From positions 1 to 19,181 of the forward strand of contig JAEZDA010000020.1 in the NCBI GenBank assembly GCA_023433345.1: 19,181 nt of DNA, in the 5' to 3' direction. This document shows, piece by piece, positions 1 to 8,700 of the stretch. Positions within the stretch are counted from its first letter, which is position 1. The number at the start of each line of letters is the position of its first letter. Source of the DNA: Bacteroidota bacterium (GTDB taxonomy: Bacteria; Bacteroidota; Bacteroidia; Chitinophagales; Chitinophagaceae). Made by a program: the position numbers and the translations under genes. Below the pieces are notes generated by a model. The model was not told the DNA's origin. It was given only the letters and a program-made list of their open reading frames with translations, and did no database searches.

Positions 1-32
1 GCTTTTTTAGCAGCTTTTTTCTTTGTAGCCAT
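1..32 (-). CDS. Start of a Lys/Ala-rich protein, cut by the window edge
   Basis: The minus strand has an ATG at 32-30 followed by codons reading MATKKKAAKK, and the frame stays open to the window edge. The start has an A-rich upstream stretch, as is usual for Bacteroidota. A Lys/Ala-rich beginning fits histone-H1-like or HU-like DNA-binding proteins and some basic ribosome-associated proteins, but ten residues are too few to choose. It lies 80 bp downstream of rpmA on the same strand, with no hairpin terminator between them, so it could be read from the rplU-rpmA transcript. No function is assigned. Confidence 0.5.
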   Translation of the reverse strand, partial: MATKKKAAKK

Positions 33-112
33 TTTTTTGAATTTAATTGGTTAGTAAATAATACTTAAAAATAAATACTATTTTGTAACTACCAAAAAAA
101 ACATCAAAAAAA

Positions 113-379
113 TTACGAACCTGCTTCTACCTCATTTACAGAAACATAAGTTTTATCTCCCTTCGCTTTTCTGAATTGAACGATACCATCAGTTAATGCA
201 AAGATGGTATGATCTTTCCCTAAGCCCACATTTGTGCCCGGATGATAAACAGTACCACGTTGACGAAGTATGATATTGCCGGCAAGTGCTGCTTGTCCGC
301 CAAAAATTTTTACGCCCAATCTTTTGCTTTGTGAATCGCGGCCGTTCTTTACTGAGCCTTCACCTTTTTTATGTGCCAT
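113..379 (-). CDS. rpmA: 50S ribosomal protein L27 (bL27)
   Basis: This is bL27, a large-subunit protein whose N-terminus reaches the peptidyl-transferase centre. The 88-residue product begins MAHKKGEGSVKNGRDS and contains the family hallmarks SKRLGVKIFGG (residues 19-29), the RQRGT segment near 39-43 and GRDHTIFAL-like GKDHTIFAL. It begins directly at MAHKK, so there is no sign of the cleavable N-terminal extension known from Firmicutes L27. It follows rplU by 44 bp on the same strand, the standard rplU-rpmA order, and is probably cotranscribed from the promoter upstream of rplU. Length and sequence are typical, so identification is secure. Confidence 0.98.
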   Translation of the reverse strand: MAHKKGEGSVKNGRDSQSKRLGVKIFGGQAALAGNIILRQRGTVYHPGTNVGLGKDHTIFALTDGIVQFRKAKGDKTYVSVNEVEAGS

Positions 380-423
380 GTTCTAATTTTTAATTTTGAA
401 AACTTGTGAGGGTTTCAAAATCA

Positions 424-729
424 TTATGCAATTGCAGTAACTTTTATTTGTGTGTACTGGGTACGGTGACCATGTTTTTTACGGAAGCCTTTCCTTCTTT
501 TCATTTTAAAAGCGATTACTTTTTCGCCCTTAACAAGGTCGTTTACAATTTCAGCTTTTACAACAGCCTTTACGTCTTTACCCATGGAAATTTTATCTCC
601 CTCGGTTGTCATAAGTACATCAGAAAATTCAACAGAATCTCCCGCCTTACCTTCCAGATGAGGAACATATAAATTGTCTCCTGCCTTAACTTTAAATTGT
701 TGACCGGCAATTTTTACGATTGCTAACAT
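424..729 (-). CDS. rplU: 50S ribosomal protein L21 (bL21)
   Basis: This is bL21, a 23S rRNA-binding protein of the large subunit. The product starts MLAIVKIAGQQFKV, the normal L21 N-terminus, and carries the C-terminal basic block KRRKGFRKKHGHRTQYT characteristic of the family; length is 101 residues. An in-frame ATG at 765 would add 12 residues (MPPEKIGNKIEF), but that codon falls inside the -7 promoter box and the hairpin region, so the start at 729 is chosen. The gene is first in an operon with rpmA. The deduced leader is about 30 nt and contains a small hairpin at 745-759. Confidence 0.98.
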   Translation of the reverse strand: MLAIVKIAGQQFKVKAGDNLYVPHLEGKAGDSVEFSDVLMTTEGDKISMGKDVKAVVKAEIVNDLVKGEKVIAFKMKRRKGFRKKHGHRTQYTQIKVTAIA

Positions 730-744
730 AAACTCAATTTTATT

Positions 745-759
745 CCCGATTTTTTCGGG
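745..759 (-). promoter_or_regulatory. Leader hairpin of the rplU-rpmA transcript
   Basis: On the minus strand CCCGA, five A and TCGGG form a perfect 5-bp stem with a 5-nt loop just after the predicted transcription start and about 15 nt before the rplU start codon. It is not followed by a T tract, so it is not a simple terminator. A weaker version (TCCC...GGGA around an A run) occurs at the same place in the rpmB leader. A role in expression control is inferred only. Confidence 0.45.
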
Positions 760-762
760 AGG

Positions 763-770
763 CAAAGGTA
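763..770 (-). promoter_or_regulatory. -7 promoter element of rplU-rpmA
   Basis: The minus strand reads TACCTTTG, an exact match to the Bacteroidota -7 consensus TAnnTTTG. The box ends 33 nt before the rplU start codon, giving a leader of about 28-30 nt. No good TTTG -33 box is present at 19-21 nt upstream. The box and the following 13 nt are identical to the rpmB promoter at 11464. Confidence 0.7.
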
Positions 771-820
771 ACTAATTTCCTCGAAAAAGTAAGGGTAGTA
801 TTAAATTTATTCTTGTCGGC

Positions 821-857
821 TTGCAATTGGGGTTGCAAAGTTAGGTTTCAATTGCAA
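821..857. repeat. Inverted repeat TTGCAATTG / CAATTGCAA between rplU and the acyltransferase gene
   Basis: TTGCAATTG (821-829) and its exact reverse complement CAATTGCAA (849-857) flank a 19-nt spacer that itself contains another TTGCAAAG. The element sits between two divergent genes, 51-87 nt upstream of the rplU -7 box and about 50 nt upstream of the acyltransferase start. It could be an operator for a dimeric regulator; no regulator can be named. Confidence 0.4.
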
Positions 858-904
858 AGCATCCGGTTTCCATTTGCGTATTCCATTAAATTCGTGGCCG
901 AAAC

Positions 905-1663
905 ATGGCGAAATACAGAGCTATATCGGTGATTTTCAGTCTATACGGTTTTCTTGTTTTCCTGATTTTGATGCTGGTCCTGTTTCCGGCTGTTGTTTTT
1001 GCCTCCTTTTTCGGCAGGGTAACCGGCGGGAATATGATATATACTATATGTCGTTTTTGGACCAATTCAGCATTTCTGATGTGGGGGATAAGATATCAGC
1101 CCATTTTTGAAGCTCCCGTTGAAAGGGGTCATCCTATGGTATTTGTGTTCAACCACGTATCATATATAGATATACCTATGTGGCTCAAGGCAACCGAAGG
1201 AAACCACATACGCGTATTGGGAAAAGCAGAAATGGCCCGCATCCCCATATTCGGATATATATATAAAGAAGCAGCCATTTTAGTTGATCGCAGTAATGCC
1301 GCAGCTCGGGCAAAAAGTATCAGGGAACTTAAATTTTTTCTGTCGAAGAACATTTCAGTTGTTATTGCGCCGGAGGGCACTTTCAATATGACATCCAAAC
1401 CTCTTGGCTCGTTTTTCGACGGGGCATTCAGAATCGCAATTGAAACACAAACCCCTATTAAGCCGGTTGTTTTTCCTGATGTTCAGGAAAGACTTAATCA
1501 TCACTCAATTTTTTCTCTTAGTCCCGGGAAAAGCCGCGCCATATTTCTTCCGGAAATTCCTGTTACTGATTATACAATTGAAGATATTCAGCTTTTGAAA
1601 CAAAGAACTTACACTGCGATGGAAGATGCCCTGCTTCGTTATAAGGCAAGTTGGATAAAATAA
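905..1663 (+). CDS. 1-acylglycerol-3-phosphate acyltransferase family protein (PlsC-like)
   Basis: Members of this membrane family transfer a fatty acyl group to lysophosphatidic acid or a related lysolipid. The 252-residue product has a hydrophobic N-terminal segment (about residues 9-36), then motif I as NHVSYID (N83, H84, D89), K106 in LGKAEM, motif III as PEGT (156-159) and the IKPVVF block near 185-190. The His-Asp pair and EGT are the known catalytic and phosphate-binding elements. Substrate cannot be set from sequence: phospholipid synthesis or an ornithine/other lysolipid are both possible. The start at 905 has an A-rich upstream context; no SD is seen. The gene leads a tight rightward run, ending 5 bp before the chosen priA start. 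Confidence 0.9.
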   Translation: MAKYRAISVIFSLYGFLVFLILMLVLFPAVVFASFFGRVTGGNMIYTICRFWTNSAFLMWGIRYQPIFEAPVERGHPMVFVFNHVSYIDIPMWLKATEGNHIRVLGKAEMARIPIFGYIYKEAAILVDRSNAAARAKSIRELKFFLSKNISVVIAPEGTFNMTSKPLGSFFDGAFRIAIETQTPIKPVVFPDVQERLNHHSIFSLSPGKSRAIFLPEIPVTDYTIEDIQLLKQRTYTAMEDALLRYKASWIK

Positions 1664-1668
1664 AAAGA

Positions 1669-4137
1669 ATGAAAGGCACGGAATTGTTTAGCATGGAAGA
1701 ACCAGATATGTGGGCGGAAGTAATTCTTCCACTTGCCCTCCCGCAGGTGTACACATATCATGTTCCGAAAAACCTTCAGGCTTCAGCAATCGCCGGAATT
1801 CGTGCAGAAGTGATTTTTGGAAAGGCACGGCGCTATGCGGGAATAGTAAAGTCGGTTCATTACAATCCTCCCGCCTTTCCCACTAAACCGGTGATTCAGT
1901 TCCTGGATGATCAGCCGCTCGTATTCGACCATCAGTTAGAATTGTGGAACTGGATGGCTCAATATTATATGTGCACTGAAGGTGAGGTTATGGCGGCTGC
2001 TCTTCCTGTAAATTTCAAACTTAGCAGTGAAACGATACTTCTTTATAATGAAGAAGCCGGCGATGACTTCAGTAACCTTTCGGATAATGAATTTCTTGTT
2101 GCAGAAGCGTTGTTGATCAGAAAGCAACTTACCATTGACGAAGTGCAGTCGATTCTTGATGCTTCTCATGTTTATCCCGTTGTTAAAAAACTTGTAGAAA
2201 AAGCAGTTTGCATTCCCTGGGAAAAGATGACTGAACGTTACATTCCTAAGAAAGAAAAATTCGTTACCCTGAACGCTAAATTTAATAATGAGGATTCTCT
2301 CGAGGCTCTACTGAATGACTGGTCGGGAGCTGCCAAGCAAATGGAAATGCTGCTTGCTTTTTTACATTTCTCAAAAACGCAGGGAGAAGTAAAGCAGGCC
2401 GATCTTCTTAAAAAGTCTGGCGGTACAACAACACAACTTAATGCACTTGTGAGCAGAGGAATTTTGTTTGTAGAAAGCCGTCGCGTTGACAGGATACCGG
2501 TCTCACATGGTGAAATGAACGTGGAGTTTTCGCTCACATCTCAACAGGAATCTGCGCTCGACAATCTAAAACGCGGGTTAAACGGAAAGGAAGTTGTGTT
2601 ACTGCATGGCGTAACAGGCAGCGGTAAAACGCAGCTTTATGTGAAACTTATTGCGGAATACGTAAAGCGGGGAGAACAGGTTCTTTACCTTCTTCCGGAG
2701 ATCGCACTAACGGCACAGCTTATACGAAGATTACAAGAGTATTTCGGTGGACATATTTCTATCTATCATTCCAGGTTCAACGACCAGGAAAGAGTTGAAC
2801 TTTGGAATAAGGTCCGTTCCGGTGAAACCCGCATTATTCTTGGAGCACGGAGTTCTCTCTTCCTTCCTTTTCAACAATTGGGATTGGTGATCGTGGATGA
2901 AGAACATGACCAGTCGTATAAACAACAAGACCCTGCTCCCCGTTACAACGCCAGAGATGCAGCAATCTATTACGCTCATCTTAAAGGGGCACGGGTGATA
3001 TTGGGAAGTGCAACTCCTTCAATAGAAAGTTATTTCAACGTCCTGCAGGGAAAGTACGGAATGGTTCATTTGCCCGAACGCTTTGGTGGAATTGAACTTC
3101 CGAAAATAGAACTGGTAAACACACATGGCATGCTTGGCACTCAGGGGAAAGTGATGATCAGCGAGCAACTGCGTGCCGCGGTGGAAGCCACTGTTGAAGA
3201 TGGAAGGCAGGTGATATTGTTTCAAAATCGCCGGGGATATGATCCCTACCTGATATGCGGAAGCTGCGGATACATTCCTCAGTGTTCAGAATGTGATGTG
3301 TCTTTAACTATGCACAAATTCAGCAAGAAATTACATTGTCACTATTGCGGAAAAACTTATCCCGTGTTGATCGCATGCCCGGCCTGCGGCGTACAACGCT
3401 GGCTTGAGAAAAATTTCGGAACGGAGAAAATTGAAGAACACCTTGAAGCAATATTCTCTGATTATAGAATTGCACGAATGGATGTGGACAGTGTGAAAGG
3501 GAAACATGCCCACGACAACCTGATAAGGAGATTTGAACAAAAGCAAATAGATATATTGATAGGAACACAGATGGTGGTGAAGGGATTGGATTTTGAGCAC
3601 GTTGATCTTGTAGGAATTATAGATGCAGATGGTCTCTTAGGGTTCACAGATTTTCGGGTGAATGAGCGTGCTTTTCAACTAATGGAACAGGTAAGCGGAC
3701 GCGCGGGCAGGAAGCACCGGCAGGGAAAGGTAATTATACAAGCGATGCACGTGCAACATCCAGTTCTGCAATTTGTTGTTACGCATAATTATGAAGGTTT
3801 TTATAAGATGGAGATCGCGAAGCGCAATGAATTTCACTATCCACCCTTTTTCCGATTGATCAGGATAACGTGCAAGCACAAAGATAAACAAGTAGTATCG
3901 GCCTGTGCTGCTGCTTTGGCCGTTGAAATCACCAAGGTGATGAAGGATATAAACGGGCCAGCCGCTCCGGTGATTGGCAGAATACGTAATTTGTACCTGA
4001 TGGAGATAATGATAAAACTTCCGCGCGATGGAAGTCATTTTAATTATAAGAGATCCATTGAATCAAACATTCAGCTTATAAAATCATCAAAAGCATTTGC
4101 ATCTGTAAAGATCATCTGCGACGTTGACCCATACTAA
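1669..4137 (+). CDS. priA: Primosomal protein N' (PriA), replication-restart helicase
   Basis: PriA recognises stalled forks and loads the replisome away from oriC. With the start at 1669 the product has 822 residues. Visible landmarks are the N-terminal 3'-end-binding start (AEVILPLALPQVYTY), Walker A GVTGSGKT (314-321), Walker B DEEH (410-413), eight zinc-binding cysteines (530, 533, 539, 542, 557, 560, 570, 573), the GTQMVVKGLDF block and motif VI QVSGRAGR (674-681). All key residues are present. Alternative starts are ATG at 1693 and ATG at 1708; the last gives MWAEVILP, which fits the family N-terminus best, so the true start may be up to 13 codons downstream. The 3' end overlaps the predicted murB start. 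Confidence 0.97.
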   Translation: MKGTELFSMEEPDMWAEVILPLALPQVYTYHVPKNLQASAIAGIRAEVIFGKARRYAGIVKSVHYNPPAFPTKPVIQFLDDQPLVFDHQLELWNWMAQYYMCTEGEVMAAALPVNFKLSSETILLYNEEAGDDFSNLSDNEFLVAEALLIRKQLTIDEVQSILDASHVYPVVKKLVEKAVCIPWEKMTERYIPKKEKFVTLNAKFNNEDSLEALLNDWSGAAKQMEMLLAFLHFSKTQGEVKQADLLKKSGGTTTQLNALVSRGILFVESRRVDRIPVSHGEMNVEFSLTSQQESALDNLKRGLNGKEVVLLHGVTGSGKTQLYVKLIAEYVKRGEQVLYLLPEIALTAQLIRRLQEYFGGHISIYHSRFNDQERVELWNKVRSGETRIILGARSSLFLPFQQLGLVIVDEEHDQSYKQQDPAPRYNARDAAIYYAHLKGARVILGSATPSIESYFNVLQGKYGMVHLPERFGGIELPKIELVNTHGMLGTQGKVMISEQLRAAVEATVEDGRQVILFQNRRGYDPYLICGSCGYIPQCSECDVSLTMHKFSKKLHCHYCGKTYPVLIACPACGVQRWLEKNFGTEKIEEHLEAIFSDYRIARMDVDSVKGKHAHDNLIRRFEQKQIDILIGTQMVVKGLDFEHVDLVGIIDADGLLGFTDFRVNERAFQLMEQVSGRAGRKHRQGKVIIQAMHVQHPVLQFVVTHNYEGFYKMEIAKRNEFHYPPFFRLIRITCKHKDKQVVSACAAALAVEITKVMKDINGPAAPVIGRIRNLYLMEIMIKLPRDGSHFNYKRSIESNIQLIKSSKAFASVKIICDVDPY

Positions 4138-5176
4138 TAATAATAGAACCTTGATCATTCACAAAAATATTTCGCTTAAGCCCTTCAACACCTTCGGGAT
4201 AAACGTGATGGCCCGAACGATGTTGGAAGTACATGATATTGAAGATTTGAAAGAAGCGCTTGCCTATGAGCAGGGAAAGATATCTGCGCAACCTTTAATT
4301 ATTGGTGGCGGAAGTAATATTCTTTTGCTGAATAATATTGCGCGCCCCGTGATCAGGATGAAGATTGCAGGCATTGAAAAGATTCTTGAAAACGATGAGC
4401 ACGTTTACCTGAAGGTTGGCGCCGGGGTAAATTGGCACGACTTCGTAATGTACTGCGTTCAACACGAATTTGCCGGAGTTGAAAATCTTGCGCTGATACC
4501 CGGGAGTGTCGGCGCTTCTCCGATGCAAAATATAGGAGCTTATGGAGTGGAAGCAGGGGATGTGTTACACGAGGTGGCTGCAGTGCAGGTGATGGACGGG
4601 GAGGAGACTATTTTCAGCAGAGATGATTGTAAACTGGGCTACCGGGAAAGTATTTTTAAAAATGAACTGAAAGATCGTTTTGTAATTACAAATGTTACTT
4701 ATAGATTGAATAGGTTTCCCATGTTCAATACTTCATACGGCGCAATCGCTAAAGAGCTGGATGAAATGGATGAAGGAACGCTGACGATTGGATCCATAGC
4801 TCGGGCGGTGATGAATATCAGGAAGAGTAAATTGCCTGATCCATCGATCATCGGCAATGCAGGAAGTTTTTTCAAGAATCCGCAAATAACCTCAGATAGA
4901 TACGAATTAATTTTGAAGGAATTTCCTGATGTTGTTGCGTATGATCTTAATAATGGTTACTATAAACTTGCCGCCGGATGGTTGATCGAAAAATGTGGTT
5001 GGAAAGGGTGGAGGGAAGGTGATGCCGGTTGCCACGAAAAGCAGGCACTCGTACTGGTTAATTACGGAGATGCCTCAGGTGAGGACATCCTCAGGGTTTG
5101 TGAAAAGATCCGGGAAAGTGTTCTTGCAAAATTCGGAGTGGATTTAGAGAAGGAAGTGAACGTGATAGAGAGGTGA
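4124..5176 (+). CDS. murB: UDP-N-acetylenolpyruvoylglucosamine reductase (MurB)
   Basis: MurB is the cytoplasmic FAD enzyme that reduces UDP-GlcNAc-enolpyruvate to UDP-MurNAc with NADPH in peptidoglycan synthesis. Landmarks (350-residue numbering) are SLKPFNTFGI (17-26), the FAD-binding GGGSNILL (61-68), IPGSVGASPMQNIGAYG (125-141), YRES (173-176), GNAGSFFKNP with catalytic Ser248, and a C-terminal Glu (E344 in EKEV) matching the second proton donor. It resembles the longer type I (E. coli-like) enzyme. No ATG lies between the upstream in-frame stop (4106-4108) and the conserved SLKP motif: the only candidates are TTG at 4124, which overlaps priA by 14 nt, or TTG at 4151. Translational coupling to priA is likely. 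Confidence 0.96.
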   Translation: MTHTNNNRTLIIHKNISLKPFNTFGINVMARTMLEVHDIEDLKEALAYEQGKISAQPLIIGGGSNILLLNNIARPVIRMKIAGIEKILENDEHVYLKVGAGVNWHDFVMYCVQHEFAGVENLALIPGSVGASPMQNIGAYGVEAGDVLHEVAAVQVMDGEETIFSRDDCKLGYRESIFKNELKDRFVITNVTYRLNRFPMFNTSYGAIAKELDEMDEGTLTIGSIARAVMNIRKSKLPDPSIIGNAGSFFKNPQITSDRYELILKEFPDVVAYDLNNGYYKLAAGWLIEKCGWKGWREGDAGCHEKQALVLVNYGDASGEDILRVCEKIRESVLAKFGVDLEKEVNVIER

Positions 5177-5343
5177 TAATACCTCCAGTTCCTTGGGTCT
5201 GCGTTTATGTCGTGTTTTCGGGGCGCGGTAAAAAGTCATCATTCGAACACATGGTTATTAGTATTTCCGAAGCCGGTGACGGTTTCCGGCCCTAAGTCGT
5301 TTAAGTAAAGATTATGGGGGTCCGATCTCATTATCCTCTTATA

Positions 5344-5371
5344 CGATTCCGGCATCAAAGCGCGTTGCAGT
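5344..5371. repeat. 28-bp direct repeat, copy 1
   Basis: The sequence shares CCGGCATCA and GCGCGTTGCAGT with copy 2 at 5444-5471, differing at about four positions. The two copies start exactly 100 bp apart. Only two copies exist in the window, so it is not a CRISPR array. Confidence 0.7.
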
Positions 5372-5443
5372 ATTCTTTTAAACAATTCATTTAAATCCGG
5401 ATCCTGTTTTTAGAAGTGTATGTTTCAGTTCTCTGTACAACGT

Positions 5444-5471
5444 CGATACCGGCATCACTGCGCGTTGCAGT
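5444..5471. repeat. 28-bp direct repeat, copy 2
   Basis: This is the second copy of the repeat at 5344-5371. In this copy CACTGC-GCGTT-GCAGTG forms a 6-bp hairpin, which is not preserved in copy 1, so the hairpin is unlikely to be the conserved feature. Confidence 0.7.
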
Positions 5472-5736
5472 GTATTTCATTGAGCCTCCCTTGAAAAAAG
5501 GTAAATTTTCAAATGAAATAATATGCGGGATAAGTGCTTGGTGTCGGTGAGGAACCCCACCACCTAGCCTTAAAACCTGCAAAAAGACCCGTTAACTTCT
5601 GAAATAAGAGGGACCTTTTTTCCGCCAAACCTGCGCCAATACTAGTCAACGCGTAAACAAAGGGGATTCGTAACTACCCCCTCATCATTAAATGCCCGCA
5701 ATCACTATGTGCTACAATATTGCTCCGTGCAACCAT

Positions 5737-5765
5737 AAAAAAACCACGTCATTTGCAGACGTGGT
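5737..5765 (-). terminator. Rho-independent terminator of the DUF2723 gene
   Basis: On the minus strand an 8-bp perfect stem ACCACGTC / GACGTGGT with a 7-nt loop (5743-5765) is followed by seven T (5743-5737). It lies 28 bp beyond the DUF2723 stop codon. On the plus strand an A-rich tract precedes the stem and only AAAGTATTTT follows, so it serves the leftward gene chiefly. Confidence 0.88.
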
Positions 5766-5792
5766 AAAGTATTTTCAAACGGTATGATTATA

Positions 5793-8700
5793 CTATCTGC
5801 TGTCTGCCGCCTGGGGAATTGATTCAGTTTGAATTTGCGCTCCGCCTTCGATCTGTTGCCTCATCGCCTTGAATTGCTGATCAAGTTGGTTCAACGCTCC
5901 AAGCAACATTTCATTTCTCTCTTCTTCAAATGACAAATTATCTCTCCGCACATCACTGAGGGTTTGATAATACAGTCTTTGTTGCTCTGCATCCTTTTTT
6001 ACCGAAGCTGAAATTTTGTTAATTAATAAGGTGTCATTTGCTTTATAAGCGGCATATAAAAGCTGCACGCTTATCTGGTTATGTTGCTGGTTACGGCTTA
6101 CCATTCCATAAGGGAAATTTTCCTGCAACATCATCTTATCTACCTGCTGAAGCAATTTGCGAGCCTCGGCATCTTTACCTGCATCAACCAGTGCCGAAGC
6201 GGCCTGGGCATAGTTAAGTCTTATACCATTCAAGTGGCGACGGTTCTCTTCGTCAAAGTAAACACCGGGTTTGTCGGCATTTCCGAATTTGAATTTATTC
6301 AGCATCTTTTCTGCAGCCCAATCTTCATTTACTTCGTCGTTCTTCACCGGTACGAGCCTGTAGGTCATTCCATCCTGACGTAAGTAATCTCCAAAGCCCA
6401 ACTCTCCGTAAGGTGATGTGAAATAAATAGGACGCTCCCATTTGTTGGCCGCAATTATATTAAGTATCGCCGCATCATTCTTGAACAGGCTGTTCCTGGG
6501 AATTTCAAAATCAACAGAGGCGACCACATTGTCGTTAGCGTTCACAGTTCCATTCTGCTTCACTTTGTTAACGTCAACCGGAATTGAAACCCGCTTTGAA
6601 GGAAACACATTCAACCAACTGCCATCGCGTGCCTGCTCCATCATTGCGGGATCATTACTTCCTGCGTAATTTTTCATCATGGTATAAAGGTCCATGAACT
6701 GATTCGGATCTACACCGGGTTTTGGTGCATGATAAATTATATCCCTGTTGGCACCTTCAATTTGCTCCTTAGACCAAATAGGGTCCACAGGCGCACTGTT
6801 ATTCAGCTTATACCGCAATTGATTGATGTACCAGTCCGTTCCCAAAAGGCTGCTGTTTATTACACGAACATCAGGACGAATGCCTTCAACTTCCTGCGCA
6901 TACCAGAGTGGATATGTATCGTTATCTCCAAAAGAAATTACGATGGCATTGGGTGCGCAGCTTTCAAGGTAATTGATCGCAAGGTCGCGCGCAAGTGTTT
7001 TATTACTTCTGTCATGATCATCCCATTCCTGAATTGCCATCCATACAGGTACGAGCAACAGGCAGGCAATTGCAGCTGCAACAGTGGAAGCTCGAAGATT
7101 CTTCATCAGTTTAAAAAGTGCATCACGAACCCAGAAAACGCCGAGCCCGATCCAGAACGCAAAGGCGTAGAAGGAACCTGAGAATGCGTAATCCCTTTCA
7201 CGGGGTTGCAGACCGGGCTGATTGAGGTAAACACAAATTGCAATACCGGTGAAGAAGAAAAGCAATCCCACAACTAGCGCATCCCGCCTGTCTTTTTTTA
7301 TTTGATATAATAAACCAAGTATTCCGAGTATCAGTGGAAGTGCAAAGAGTTTATTATTGGCTTTGTTATATTTCAAACTGTCTGGCATATTCTCCTGGCT
7401 GCCGAGGAAAAGTGCGTCGATAAATCCAATTCCGGTTTTCCAGTTACCATCGCGAACATTTCCCATATCCACGCCCTGCACATCGTTTTGTTTGCCGGCA
7501 AAATTCCAAAGGAAATAGCGCCAATACATCCAATTAAGCTGGTATTGCATGAAAAAGGCAATGTTGTCGCGCATAGTAGGCTTGCTGTCCCAATTGCCTT
7601 GTGCATCTTTTCCTATTCCGGCGAAGCTTGCATAATAGCCGGCACGATCCGGACTTTGAGAATTGTCCCACATGCGGGGAAAGAAATGAAGATCATCAGG
7701 GTTATACACGTACGTTACCTTTCTGCCTTTCTTTTCATATCCATCCTCAGATTTTATATATGTATCGGTAACCTTGGTGTCAATCACCTGGTCGGTAAAA
7801 TCATGACCATAAAGTATTGGCCAATCTCCATACTGCTCGCGACTTACATATCCTACGAGAGTTACCGGATTGTCAACATTGAACATATCTATAGATGGGT
7901 CTGCACTGCTTCGGATCATTGTAGTGAGATAAGAGGAATATCCTACAAGCATAAACGCAAAACTCCATAAGCCAAGTTTGAGAAAGTTCCAGTTGTTTTT
8001 GTTTGCAATTCGTAGCCCAAAAAAGATCAACAGGCCAAGCAAGGCAAAGAGAAATCCGAATCCTGCGAAGAATGGAAGTCCAAAATTATTTTTGAACATA
8101 ACATCCATATTTCCTGCCCATTGGATGCTCCATTGTATAACGGCTTTTTGAACAAGGCCCGTGATTACGCAACCGATCAGGAATGCAATCACCGTTCCCC
8201 ATCTTGTCACCTTATATCTTTTGAAATAATAAACCACTACCAAAGCCGGCAGAGTAAGGAGGTTTAGCAGATGGACGCCGATGCTTAGGCCCATCAGGTA
8301 AAATATCAGGATGATCCAGCGATCTGCTTTTGTGAAGTGGCCACGAATTCCTTGTTCTTCTTCGCGCGTAACGCTTTGTTCCCATTTTAAAATTGCCCAG
8401 AAAACCAGTGCCGTAAAGAATGATGAAAGTGCATAAACTTCGCCTTCCACAGCACTATACCAGAAAGAGTCGGAGAAGGTATAAGCAAGGGCGCCAACAA
8501 CTCCCGCCGCCATGATCGCAAAAGTATGTGTAGAGGAAAGAGTTTTGTTTTCTTTCAGCGTAAGCTTTAAACCAAGGTAAGTGATGCTCCAGAAAAGAAA
8601 CAGGATCGTAAAGCCACTCGCCAATGCGCTCATTAAATTTATACCGGTTGCAGCAGTTGCAGGGCTGAAAGGAATCATGAACAAACGTCCGATCATTACA

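Larger units (their letters stand above)
5177..5792. other. Gene-free gap between convergent murB and DUF2723 genes
   Basis: No convincing gene is found in these 616 bp. The gap holds a pair of near-identical 28-bp repeats exactly 100 bp apart (5344, 5444), a small inverted repeat TTGAAAA/TTTTCAA (5491-5512), a GC-rich hairpin GGTGAGG-AA-CCCCACC (5546-5561), and the DUF2723 terminator (5743-5765). Short minus-strand frames look protein-like (see findings), but lack adequate length or start codons. Confidence 0.6.

Noticed and set aside
730..765. 12-residue N-terminal extension of L21
   Set aside because: The upstream ATG overlaps the -7 promoter box and leader hairpin, and L21 begins at MLAIVKIAGQQF.
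874..1110. ORF in a second frame overlapping the acyltransferase
   Set aside because: It is a shadow of the PlsC-family gene, whose motifs are all in the other frame.
5344..5471. CRISPR-like spaced repeats
   Set aside because: Only two degenerate copies, and the 72-bp interval is too long and unique; no cas gene nearby. The same holds for the repeats at 13852-14001.
5391..5479. 29-codon minus-strand ORF with a GGGAGG Shine-Dalgarno-like sequence and a TACCTTTT box
   Set aside because: It is very short, runs through the 28-bp repeat, and strong SD sites are not a reliable start signal in Bacteroidota.
5662..5676. GGGGATTCGTA shared with 14180-14190
   Set aside because: An 11-base match is expected by chance many times in a window of this size.
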